The notes beneath the pieces are model-generated. The model was not told the DNA's origin. It saw only the letters and a program-made list of their open reading frames with translations, and made no database searches. From positions 1 through 55,000 of the forward strand of contig NZ_ML133705.1 in NCBI RefSeq assembly GCF_003985155.1: a stretch of DNA of 55,000 bases, written 5' to 3'. This DNA comes from Rhizobium vallis. GTDB lineage: Bacteria > Pseudomonadota > Alphaproteobacteria > Rhizobiales > Rhizobiaceae. Below, in pieces: positions 43,530-51,136 of the stretch. The position numbers and the translations under genes were made by a program. Numbering within the stretch: position 1 is the first letter of the stretch; each line of letters begins with the position of its first letter.

Positions 43530-44354
43530 ATGAGAGACGCCGAGGCGCTTTATCGATCGCCGCTCGGCAGCACCGGCGGGCTTGCCGTTACCGGGAGCGG
43601 TCGGCAGCATGCGCGCCATGCAGTCATGCAGAGGAAACTGCCGAGCTTCGCGGTCGTGCTGGTGGAGCGCGGGCAGGGGTTTCTGGAAACCGCAGCCGGC
43701 GGACGCCAGCGCGTGGCGGGGCCTTCTCTCTTCTGGCTGTTTCCGAACCGCACGCATTCCTATGGTCCCGACGAGGCAGGCTGGGATGAGCGCTGGGCGC
43801 TGTTTGAGGGCTCGTTCACGCGGGATTTCGTGCGGCTGCGGCTCTTTGCCGAGCGCCAGCCCATCGTGGCGCTACGCCAGCTCGAGGAGATGGTGCGGCT
43901 CTTCGGCCAGCTTCATGCCGATCTCGCCGACGACACCAATCTCGGGCAGGCCTCGGCGGCATCGACGCTGCACCGCATCGTAATCGCTGCCGCCAGACAG
44001 GCGAGCGGCGAGGTGGGCCGGCGCGAAAGCGAGGCTGCGATGGGCGAGATCGTCGAGACCCTGCGCGGCCGGGCGCTGCAGCCGCTCGACCTTGCCGGTT
44101 TCGCCGCCGAGCACGACATGTCGCCCGCCACGCTGCGGCGGAAATTCGTTGCCGAAACGGGCCTGCCGCCCAAGGCCTTCCAGCTTCGGGCACGCATGGA
44201 CCACGCCAAGCAGCTGCTCGTCACCACTGATGAAAAGATCGAAACCGTCGCCGCCATGATCGGCATGGACGATGCCTTCTATTTCTCTCGCGTCTTTCAC
44301 GACCGCGAAGGCTGCAGCCCCCGACAATTCCGGGCGCGGCACCGCAGGAGCTGA
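43530..44354 (+). CDS. AraC-family regulator
   Basis: A 274-aa regulator. A cupin-like N-terminal sensor (about 1-150, with FAVVLVERGQGFLE and WLFPNRTHSYGP) is followed by the AraC DNA-binding domain (about 175-272: LDLAGFAAEHDMSPATLRRKF and ETVAAMIGMDDAFYFSRVFHD). AraC/PhyH divergent pairs are common in Rhizobiales. The 97-bp gap to phyH contains the pair AAAATCCAAGCTGGATTTTT, a good operator candidate. Confidence 0.92.
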   Translation: MRDAEALYRSPLGSTGGLAVTGSGRQHARHAVMQRKLPSFAVVLVERGQGFLETAAGGRQRVAGPSLFWLFPNRTHSYGPDEAGWDERWALFEGSFTRDFVRLRLFAERQPIVALRQLEEMVRLFGQLHADLADDTNLGQASAASTLHRIVIAAARQASGEVGRRESEAAMGEIVETLRGRALQPLDLAGFAAEHDMSPATLRRKFVAETGLPPKAFQLRARMDHAKQLLVTTDEKIETVAAMIGMDDAFYFSRVFHDREGCSPRQFRARHRRS

Positions 44355-44595
44355 ACAGCCAGGGCGGCGCCGGCCGCGCTTCTCGCCTTTACCGCGACGA
44401 TCAAGATAAAATCGAGCATAGCGGGAGATGCTTCGTAAATCTTTCCAATAACGGCCTTATTTTCACTGTCCATTTCTGAAGCTGCTTGGTTTCACTTAAA
44501 ATCTATTTGCCTTTTCTGTAAGTATCATTCAATAATGCTAAAATATCATTCGCGCTGCTTTCAAGGCAGCTCTGTCAGTCGGCGAGGGATATGCA
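44355..44595. other. AT-rich intergenic region
   Basis: It contains the near-palindrome AATAACGGCCTTATT at about 44451-44465, perhaps an end-of-transcript hairpin, and AT-rich sequence suited to the promoter of the next small gene. No gene is seen. Confidence 0.4.
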
Positions 44596-44919
44596 TTGAA
44601 ATATTTCTTTCTCTATGCGCTGGTGTGCGCGGTGGTCGGGATACTTCTTCTCGTCGTCGTCCGTCATATTACGCCGTTCGACATGGAAAGGCTTGGCGAT
44701 CAAGCGTCCCTGGAACCGGCGGTCCAGCCGGACAAGCTGGTCGTTCGGTCAACGCGGGCACCGGCGAGCGGCCAGCCGGCGGCTGGGACGACCGGCCAGC
44801 CAGTGCCTGGCCAGCTGTCATCCGACCGGCCAGCCGTCAGCACGGATCAATGGGATCTCCGGCCCACCGATGAACCGACCGTCCGCAAGGGCGGCCGGGT
44901 GAAAATTACGGCGCAGTGA
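44596..44919 (+). CDS. Small single-span membrane protein with Pro/Gln-rich tail
   Basis: A 107-aa protein. One N-terminal helix (YFFLYALVCAVVGILLLVVV) is followed by an 80-residue polar Pro/Ser/Gln-rich tail with TGQPVPGQLSSDRPA-like repeats and a basic end (RKGGRVKITAQ). The topology resembles the 49-aa protein at 12115. The start is a TTG with GAGGG upstream. The function is unknown. Confidence 0.62.
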   Translation: MKYFFLYALVCAVVGILLLVVVRHITPFDMERLGDQASLEPAVQPDKLVVRSTRAPASGQPAAGTTGQPVPGQLSSDRPAVSTDQWDLRPTDEPTVRKGGRVKITAQ

Positions 44920-44939
44920 TCTGGAAGGGGGCGCTCGCG

Positions 44940-45200
44940 AGGGCGCCTGATTTGCCTTTCGCTTGCCAGTCAAGGCGCTCGTCGCTTTCGCTCCTCACCC
45001 CCCTCATCTGCCTGCCGGCATCTTCTCCCCGCTGGGGCGAAGAGACGAGCCGCGAGCTTCGCGTCCCAAAGCATGCTTCCGACAAGAACGAGACGCCGCC
45101 ACGAGTCTTCTTCGCCCCAGCGGGGAGAAGATGCCGGCAGGCAGATGAGGGGGTGAGCGACGGCAGGAGCGAATGCGCGAAGCGCAATCAATGGCATTCC
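44940..45200. repeat. Family D and family B repeats
   Basis: A family-D piece (TTTCGCTTGCCAGTCAAGGC) at about 44950-44985 precedes a complete family-B element at 44997-45155. The element is nearly identical, even in its usually variable middle (GCATGCTTCCGACAAGAACG), to the one truncated at 54758-54886. Confidence 0.82.
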
Positions 45201-45361
45201 CCTAAGGGCCCGTCGGCGGGATCGCCGCGACATTGCATCCATCGAGGCTGGAAGCTCGATCGGCCCCGGCATGCCGCAGCACGCTCTTCGCCATCGTTTC
45301 CGAGTTGCATTGGCCGGAGCCGGCTGCAATGACATAGCTCCTAATCCCAGGAGGCCATCGG

Positions 45362-45868
45362 ATGGATACAGGCGGCGTGACGATCAGGCTCATCGGCGCA
45401 GACGAGGTGGAGGCTTTCCGGCAGATCCGCCTGGAGGCGCTTCGCACCGAGCCGGCCTCTTTTGCCAGCCGCTATGAAGATTGGGAGGTGCTGTCTCTTG
45501 AGGAGTGGCGCAATCGGCTGAACGAGCCGGTTTTCATCGCGTTCCAGGATGGCGCGCCCGTCGGCATCATGGGCCTGTTTCGGCAGCGGTCGAGCAAGAT
45601 GGCCCACCGCGCCACGATCGTCATGGTCTATATCATCAGCAGATTGCGCGGAACCGGCCTTGCCGGCAGACTGCTGGAGGCGGTCTCCGATCACGCCCGT
45701 GCTGCCGGCATTTTACAGCTGGAACTCTTCGTCAGCGCGGAAAACCCTGCGGCGATCCGCTTCTATCAGCGGCAGGGTTTTGCCGAGATCGGCCGGATTC
45801 CCGGCGGGGTTCTGGAAGAGGGCAGGGAGATCGACGACGTGATGATGGCGCGGCGCTTGGTGGGGTAG
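45362..45868 (+). CDS. GNAT-family N-acetyltransferase
   Basis: A 168-aa acetyltransferase with a full GNAT core: a first strand TIRLIGADEVEAFRQIRLEA, the acetyl-CoA loop in SRLRGTGLAGRLLEAV (about 92-107, RxxGxA/G pattern) and NPAAIRFYQRQGFAEIGR near the end. The substrate is unknown. GGAGG precedes the ATG. It is a stand-alone gene and unlike the toxin-type GNAT at 7388 in lacking an antitoxin partner. Confidence 0.9.
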   Translation: MDTGGVTIRLIGADEVEAFRQIRLEALRTEPASFASRYEDWEVLSLEEWRNRLNEPVFIAFQDGAPVGIMGLFRQRSSKMAHRATIVMVYIISRLRGTGLAGRLLEAVSDHARAAGILQLELFVSAENPAAIRFYQRQGFAEIGRIPGGVLEEGREIDDVMMARRLVG

Positions 45869-46057
45869 AAGCCGGAGCTTCGTCCTCCTCCGTTCCTGTC
45901 TGTCCACGAAGTGGGCATCGCAGGATCAAGTCGTACTCGCCGGTCCGTGTTGATCCGTTCCAGGCCGAAATCGATCACCGTCGAATTTCGGTCGATAGAG
46001 ACTTTTAGACGCTGGCCCCCACAAATCTGAGATGGCGATGACTCCTTTCACCTCGTT

Positions 46058-46083
46058 GGAACGTCGTTGTTGCGACCGTCGTC
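46058..46083 (+). promoter_or_regulatory. ECF-type promoter of the SDR-sigma operon
   Basis: GGAAC (46058-46062) and CGTC (46080-46083) are 17 bases apart, the classical ECF -35/-10 pattern. It leaves a leader of about 30 bases to the SDR ATG, which has GAGGA upstream. Positive autoregulation by the sigma factor encoded in the same operon is the simple reading. Confidence 0.6.
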
Positions 46084-46118
46084 GAGCGGTCGGACTCGAC
46101 CCAAATGAGGACTGAGAG

Positions 46119-46862
46119 ATGGATCTGGAAGGAAAGCGAATCGTGGTTGTCGGCGGGAGCCGCGGCTTGGGGAGGGGGCTCGCCGAAGCATTTGTGGCTC
46201 GCGCGGCCGAAGTCACCGTGGTCGCCCGAAACGCGGCTGCCGTGCGGGGGCCAGCCGAGCAACCGACTGTGACCGCCATATCGGCTGATGCAACCGATGT
46301 CGACGCGGCATGGCGGATCATGGAGCAGACGCGCCCCGATCTCGTCATCATGAATGCCGGTGCGGAACCGCCCATGGAACGGATCGACCGGATTGGCTGG
46401 GAGGCATTCACGACCAACTGGAATGTGGACGTCAAGGCGGCGCTGCACTGGGTACAGGCTGCTCTGACGTTGCCGATGACGCCGGGTGGGCTTGTCGTTC
46501 TGGTCTCCAGCGGAGCCGCCGTGCAGGGGTCGCCGCTATCGGGCGGTTATGCGGGAGCCAAGCGCGCGCAGTGGTTCATTGCAAAATATGCCGAGGGCCT
46601 GTCGGCGGAACTCGGCCTCGGTCTGCGCTTCCGGGTCATCGTTCCCCGGCAGATGTTTACCGGAACCGGTGTGGGCGATACCGGCATCGGGACTTACGCC
46701 GCGGCGGCGGGTCGGACATTTGCCGAACAGGCCGCCACCTGGCCTGATATGACGCCGCGGGCTTTTGGCGATATGGTCGCTGACCTGATCGGCAGGACTG
46801 ATCTCGCCGAGGCCATGGTCTACGCGGTACATGGGGATACGGGTGTGACGGTCATCGAATGA
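46119..46862 (+). CDS. SDR-family oxidoreductase
   Basis: A 247-aa classical SDR. VVVGGSRGLGRGLAEAF binds the cofactor, MNAGAE is the NAG motif, VLVSSGAAVQGSPLSGGYAGAK holds the Ser and the YxxxK pair. It overlaps the sigma-factor gene by four bases (ATGA). ECF41-type sigma factors are known to sit beside an oxidoreductase, decarboxylase or epimerase that is their main target, which matches this arrangement. Confidence 0.9.
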   Translation: MDLEGKRIVVVGGSRGLGRGLAEAFVARAAEVTVVARNAAAVRGPAEQPTVTAISADATDVDAAWRIMEQTRPDLVIMNAGAEPPMERIDRIGWEAFTTNWNVDVKAALHWVQAALTLPMTPGGLVVLVSSGAAVQGSPLSGGYAGAKRAQWFIAKYAEGLSAELGLGLRFRVIVPRQMFTGTGVGDTGIGTYAAAAGRTFAEQAATWPDMTPRAFGDMVADLIGRTDLAEAMVYAVHGDTGVTVIE

Positions 46863-47767
46863 CAGAAGACGCTGCTCTCGAAGACGAAGAGAGGAAAACT
46901 CTGCTCGCAGCGCTCGCCAGCGAAGCGGACGCGCTTCGCCCCGAACTGCACCGCTATGCTGCTCGTCTGGTCGGTTCGGTGATCGACGGCGAGGATGTGA
47001 TTCAGGACGCGTTTGCCAGGGTATTTGCGACGGCTGGCTCGATCCCGCCGGACACGCCGCTGCGACCCTGGCTGTTTCGCATCGTCCATAACAGAGCCAT
47101 CGATGCGCTGCGCCAGCGCAGTACGCGCCGGGCGGAGCCTCTTGAGACGGCTTTCGATCTGGCCGATATCAGCGCCGTCGGCCCGGAGGACGCGTTGATC
47201 CGACAGGACACGGTGCGGGTGGCGCTTAGCCATTTTGCAGAATTGCCGGTGCCGCAACGCAGCGCGGTGATCCTCAAGGATGTGTTGGGAGAGTCACTTG
47301 CTGATATCGCAGCGCTGCTGGAACTGAGTGTCGATGCCGTCAAGGCCCATCTGTCGCGCGGTCGGGCGAGATTGCGCGCCATCTCCGACGTGCGCTCCGA
47401 GGTTTCGCCGCCGCCGAGTCCCGAGGTCCTGAACTTTGCAGCGCTCTTCAACGCCCGAGACTGGGACGCTTTGCGTCGCATGCTGGCGCAGGATGTTCGG
47501 CTTCGTCAGGCGCGACGGCCGGAAATCTCCGGTGCCGCCGACGTCGGTCGATTTTTCACCTATTATGCCGAATATCCGCCGGTCAGGATCGAACCGGCCT
47601 GGCTGGAAGGCCGGGAAATCTTGCTGGTATCAGCCGAACCGTCGGGCGGTCCTTCTTATTTCATGCTGCTCGGATGGCTGGGGCAAAAGATAAGCCTCAT
47701 CCGCGACCATCGCTATGCGACCTATGTCATGGACGGTGCTGATGTAATGCTGGCCGCATCGCGGTGA
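46859..47767 (+). CDS. ECF sigma factor with SnoaL-like C-terminal domain (SigJ/ECF41-like)
   Basis: A 302-aa sigma factor. Region 2 (about 28-95: ALRPELHRYAARLVG, DGEDVIQDAFARVF, PWLFRIVHNRAIDALR), region 4 (about 120-180: LPVPQRSAVILKDVLGESLADIAALLELSV) and an NTF2/SnoaL-like domain (about 190-302). In ECF41-type factors the extra domain replaces the anti-sigma factor and tunes activity; no anti-sigma gene is present here. It is translated from a start inside the SDR stop. Confidence 0.9.
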   Translation: MTEDAALEDEERKTLLAALASEADALRPELHRYAARLVGSVIDGEDVIQDAFARVFATAGSIPPDTPLRPWLFRIVHNRAIDALRQRSTRRAEPLETAFDLADISAVGPEDALIRQDTVRVALSHFAELPVPQRSAVILKDVLGESLADIAALLELSVDAVKAHLSRGRARLRAISDVRSEVSPPPSPEVLNFAALFNARDWDALRRMLAQDVRLRQARRPEISGAADVGRFFTYYAEYPPVRIEPAWLEGREILLVSAEPSGGPSYFMLLGWLGQKISLIRDHRYATYVMDGADVMLAASR

Positions 47768-47789
47768 CCGACATTGATTAAAACGCGCT

Positions 47790-47990
47790 TTCTCGAACGA
47801 GAAACGCCGCGCCGCTTTCGCCGGCTCCGGCAACGAACAGCGCATGGCCGATCTCGCCGACATCATTGCAGGCAGTGCAAACGGGCGGGGATCGCCCGAG
47901 GATATCACGCTGTTCTGCTCGGTGGGCCTAGCCGGAACGGAAGTTGTCGTTGCTTCGGCCATTCTCGATATAGTGAGCGGGTCGGCATAG
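47790..47990 (+). pseudogene. Remnant of an ornithine cyclodeaminase/mu-crystallin gene (3' end)
   Basis: The frame ending at TAG 47988-47990 reads RMADLADIIAGSANGRGSPEDITLFCSVGLAGTEVV, split here for description. This fits the C-terminus of the family (LxDIIxGxxxGRxSxEDITLFxSVGLA). Nothing of the N-terminal 250 residues remains; upstream is the end of the sigma gene after 22 bases. It is a truncated pseudogene, so a deletion or insertion joined the SDR-ECF operon to it. Confidence 0.75.
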
Positions 47991-48037
47991 AATTTGATTC
48001 AAGGACGCGCTTCAAGCCTCTGTATTCAGCCGGCTTC

Positions 48038-48820
48038 TCAGCCCGCGCCCGGCGCCAGACCCAGCACATCCCGCATGCTGTATTCGCCCGGCGCGCGGCC
48101 TGCCAGCCAGCGGGCGGCGGCAAGGGCGCCGCGGGCGAACATGGCGCGGTCGAGGGCGGAGTGGGAGAGGGTGATGACCTCTTCGGCGGCGGCGAAGAGG
48201 ACGCTGTGTTCTCCGACGATGCCGCCGGCGCGCAGCACGGCAAAGCCGATTTCGCCGGGCGGGCGCTCGCCGGTGATGCCGTCGCGGGCGCGCCGCTCGA
48301 CGGATTCGAGCAGAACCCCACGGCCGGCGGCAGCGGCTTCGCCCAGCATCAGCGCGGTGCCGGATGGCGCGTCGATCTTCCCGGCGTGATGGGCTTCGAG
48401 GATTTCGATATCCCAGCCCTCAGCGGGAAGGGCGCGCGCGGCTTGCTCGACGAGGCCGACCAGCATGTTGAGGCCGATGGAGAAATTGCCCGAGCGCAGG
48501 ATGGGGATGCGGCCGGCGGCCCCTGCAATCCGCTCCAGCTCATCCGGCTCGAAACCGGTCGCCCCGATCACCAGCGCCGGTCCGCCCGCTGCCGCGCAGA
48601 GACCCGCGAGTTCGGCCGCCGCGCTGCCGGTGGTGAAATCCAGGATCACATCCGCTACGCCGATCGCGGCCGCACGATCGATCAGCCCCGCACCCACGGA
48701 GCCCGGACGCCCGATGCCGCCGACGAACGCAAAACCCGGATCGGCCCCTAGCAAAGACTGGATGGCGCGGCCCATGCGGCCATTCGCGCCGGCGACGGCC
48801 ATTTTGAGAGGTGAGGTCAC
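48038..48820 (-). CDS. dapB: 4-hydroxy-tetrahydrodipicolinate reductase
   Basis: A 260-aa DapB for lysine/diaminopimelate synthesis, reducing 4-hydroxy-tetrahydrodipicolinate. VAGANGRMGRAI binds NAD(P)H, DFTTGSAA and GATGF follow, and EAHHAGKIDAPSGTAL carries the catalytic His and Lys. Rhizobia usually have a dapB elsewhere with the core genes; this stand-alone gene among accessory genes may be a second copy. The start is a GTG with AAGGA upstream, and the start region is tandemly duplicated. Confidence 0.92.
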   Translation of the reverse strand: MTSPLKMAVAGANGRMGRAIQSLLGADPGFAFVGGIGRPGSVGAGLIDRAAAIGVADVILDFTTGSAAAELAGLCAAAGGPALVIGATGFEPDELERIAGAAGRIPILRSGNFSIGLNMLVGLVEQAARALPAEGWDIEILEAHHAGKIDAPSGTALMLGEAAAAGRGVLLESVERRARDGITGERPPGEIGFAVLRAGGIVGEHSVLFAAAEEVITLSHSALDRAMFARGALAAARWLAGRAPGEYSMRDVLGLAPGAG

Positions 48821-48880
48821 GTTCTTTCCTTGTGGCGCAGAGCTGGTGAGGTCACTTGCTTTCCTTGTGGCGCAGAGCTT
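48811..48880 (-). repeat. 35-bp tandem duplication of the dapB translation start; leader mini-ORF
   Basis: Units 48811-48845 and 48846-48880 differ at three positions. Each holds AAGGAAAG and a GTG. Read on the minus strand, the upstream GTG (48855) opens a 12-codon frame (VTSPALRHKERT) whose TGA overlaps the dapB GTG as GTGA. Translation of dapB may therefore be coupled to this leader. Confidence 0.8.
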
Positions 48881-49064
48881 GGGCCTCGCGATTAGCGCAG
48901 TTCACGATTGGTGCAAAGGTGAATTGCCCGGAATTTCGATGGAGCTTTGCTGTGTATCTCGTTGAGTTTATCTGACGCCAGCGCACGCGTCTGATCCTTC
49001 GGGTGAGGGGTTCTTGAACATCGCCTGAGGGTGCAGCGCTCAATTATTGGGGTGCGCCAATCTC

Positions 49065-49220
49065 CAACGGACCTCATCCTGAGGTGCGCAGCCCGTAGGG
49101 CGAAGCCTCGAAGGACATGCCGCAACGACGCTTCTTGCATCCATTGTGAGGCAGCGCACCCGCCTCGCCCTTCGAGGCCCCTTACGGGGCACCTCAGGGT
49201 GAGGCTCTCTTGAGTGCCGG
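49065..49220. repeat. Family A repeats
   Basis: Copies at about 49070-49118 and 49158-49208 in opposite orientation. The gap 48881-49249 holds no gene that I can support. Confidence 0.75.
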
Positions 49221-49249
49221 TCGCCTTTGATCGATGGAGTGTCCGGCGC

Positions 49250-49465
49250 TTACCAGTTGCCGGGATCGGCGGTGTGGTCGATGGCCGCGAATTCATCCGC
49301 CTTTTCCCGGTCGAGTCTCAGCTCCATCGTCACCTTCGCCTCGTCGGTCACCGTATAGCGGTCGGGAACCGGTTCTTTGGCGAGCTCCTGGTACATCAAC
49401 AGGGCAGCCTCCTCGGCGGTGTCTGCCTCGATCTCGCGGGTGATGGATACGGTGAACTTGTGCAT
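49250..49465 (-). CDS. Small hypothetical protein, 71 aa
   Basis: An acidic 71-aa protein (MHKFTVSITREIEADTAEEA, then AALLMYQELAKEPVP and a TVTDEAKVTMEL strand). It has a good ribosome site (AAGG) and normal codon use. The pattern of a beta strand, a helix rich in Glu/Ala and two more strands fits a small ferredoxin-like or DpnD-like fold, but this is only a guess. Confidence 0.68.
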   Translation of the reverse strand: MHKFTVSITREIEADTAEEAALLMYQELAKEPVPDRYTVTDEAKVTMELRLDREKADEFAAIDHTADPGNW

Positions 49466-49600
49466 GGTTTCCGGCCTTCTCGTTGATCTCTCAGCCTGCG
49501 CAGTCTGACACGAGTTTCAAGGGCAGTAAAAGCGCGCGGCTTGAGAATTTGATTCAGGCAACGGCTTCAGCTGTTTGTTTTCATGCGCTTTGCCGTTTCT

Positions 49601-49972
49601 CTATTTCGCGCGGGCGCGCGCCTGGCTTTCCTTCTTGATCGGCCGGCCGACCGGGCAGACCTCCTGCACGAAGCCGTTGAGGACGTTGACGAGATTGTTC
49701 TCGATCAGGGAATAGTGGACGAACTGGCCTTGTTTTTCCCGTTTGATCAGCCCCGCGGTTTCGAGGACTGAAAGATGCTGGGACACAGCGGGTTTCGACA
49801 TGCTGAAGCGGTCGGCGATTTCGCCGGCGGTCAGGCCCGATGCCGAGAGATAGGCAAGGATCTTGCGCCGCGGCGCGCTTGAGAGCGCGTGGAATACGCG
49901 CTGGGCGCCGCCGCCTTCCATTGAATCGTCCAAAGCCTCGTCTTCCAAATTCCAGTCTCCACGCTGCGTCAT
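49601..49972 (-). CDS. ArsR-family regulator
   Basis: A 123-aa winged-helix protein. RVFHALSSAPRRKILAYLS and GEIADRFSMSKPAVSQHLSVLETAGLI are the DNA-binding parts, REKQGQFVHYSL the wing. It has a single Cys (QEVCPVG) and lacks the ELCVCDL metal site, so it is of the SdpR-like, non-metal group. The ATG at 49972 is preferred over TTG at 49993, which lies inside the operator. It is divergent from the desaturase gene. Confidence 0.9.
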   Translation of the reverse strand: MTQRGDWNLEDEALDDSMEGGGAQRVFHALSSAPRRKILAYLSASGLTAGEIADRFSMSKPAVSQHLSVLETAGLIKREKQGQFVHYSLIENNLVNVLNGFVQEVCPVGRPIKKESQARARAK

Positions 49973-49984
49973 CGGCCGGATATA

Positions 49985-50010
49985 ATTAAGCAATTAACTC
50001 ATTGCTTAAT
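49985..50010. promoter_or_regulatory. Perfect dyad operator between arsR and desaturase genes
   Basis: ATTAAGCAAT (49985-49994) and ATTGCTTAAT (50001-50010) are separated by six bases. A weaker dyad, AATTAGGTAATT, lies at 50031-50042. Both fall in the 134-bp divergent gap, so the ArsR protein probably controls both directions. Confidence 0.78.
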
Positions 50011-50106
50011 CGTTCGAGGTGATGCAAAGTAATTAGGTAATTCCTTAAATACTGAATTGGCGGGTGGGGTTCAAGTGGAGAATCCGCCCGACGGGAAGGG
50101 TTTGCC

Positions 50107-51060
50107 ATGAGCAGCATTTCAACGGGTCGTATGATCGACGACGACAGCGATCCCGTGACGGGCAGAGTGGTCTGGATGCCCGCAAAATCGATCTGGATCA
50201 CCGCCATGACCTTGATCGCCATCATCGGCGGGCCGCTGACCTTTACCTGGAGCGCCTTTGCCGTCTTTATCCCGCTGACGGCCGTCACGATCTGCCTCGG
50301 CCATTCAGTCGGCATGCACCGGCTTCTAATCCACCGCTCGTTCCGCACCCCTCTCTGGATCGAGCATTTTCTCGTCTATCTCGGCACTATGGTCGGCATG
50401 GCCGGTCCCTTCGGCATGATCTACGCGCACGATATTCGCGACTGGGCGCAACGGCAGCGCGACTGCCATGACCTTTATGCGCATCGGCGGCCTTTCTTCA
50501 TCGACGCCTTCTGGCAGATGCATTGCGCGGTCGTGCTGGATCATCCGCCCCGTTTCGTCATCGAGGAGCGGGTGCGGCGCGGCCGCTTCTATCGCTTCCT
50601 GGAGGCGACATGGATGGCGCAGCAGATTCCGGTCGCGCTCGTGCTCCTGGCGCTCGGCGGCTTGCCATGGGCCGTGTGGGGTATTGCCGTGCGGATATCG
50701 GTGTCGCTGACCGGACACTGGCTGGTCGGTCATTTCGCCCATCGTGGCGGCGATCAGGGCTGGAGTGTCGATCATGTTGCGGTGCAGGGTTATAACTTGC
50801 CGCGTTTCGGGCTGGTGACCTTCGGCGAGAGTTTTCATGGCAACCATCATGCCTTCCCGGAATCGGCGCGGCTCGGCATCGAGCCGGGGCAGCCGGATCT
50901 CGGCTGGCATTTCATCCGGCTGCTGGCAAGGCTCGGCCTGGCTTCTGCGATCAAGCTTCCCCACATGATCGTGGCGAGGGAAGGGCTGAGGCGCGTCAGA
51001 GCATCGGAAACCACCGCCGACGGTTATCCCCCGGCCCATATCCTGCCCGACAGGTCGTAA
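50107..51060 (+). CDS. Fatty-acid desaturase-like membrane protein
   Basis: A 317-aa protein with three to four membrane helices and the desaturase layout. The first box GHSVGMHR (about 66-73) and the third box ESFHGNHHAFP (about 239-249) are intact. The usual second HRxHH box is replaced by HDIRDWAQRQRDCHD (about 107-121), with fewer histidines. Known acyl-CoA desaturases need all three boxes for the di-iron site, so it may be a variant hydroxylase or a desaturase with an unusual ligand set. It is regulated with the divergent ArsR gene. Confidence 0.85.
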   Translation: MSSISTGRMIDDDSDPVTGRVVWMPAKSIWITAMTLIAIIGGPLTFTWSAFAVFIPLTAVTICLGHSVGMHRLLIHRSFRTPLWIEHFLVYLGTMVGMAGPFGMIYAHDIRDWAQRQRDCHDLYAHRRPFFIDAFWQMHCAVVLDHPPRFVIEERVRRGRFYRFLEATWMAQQIPVALVLLALGGLPWAVWGIAVRISVSLTGHWLVGHFAHRGGDQGWSVDHVAVQGYNLPRFGLVTFGESFHGNHHAFPESARLGIEPGQPDLGWHFIRLLARLGLASAIKLPHMIVAREGLRRVRASETTADGYPPAHILPDRS

Positions 51061-51136
51061 ATCGCTCAATCCGGACTTGGCAAGGTTTCGAATCTTGCTT
51101 TAGGTTGCGGCCCGAAAAGCAACGGGTCGAGCAAAG

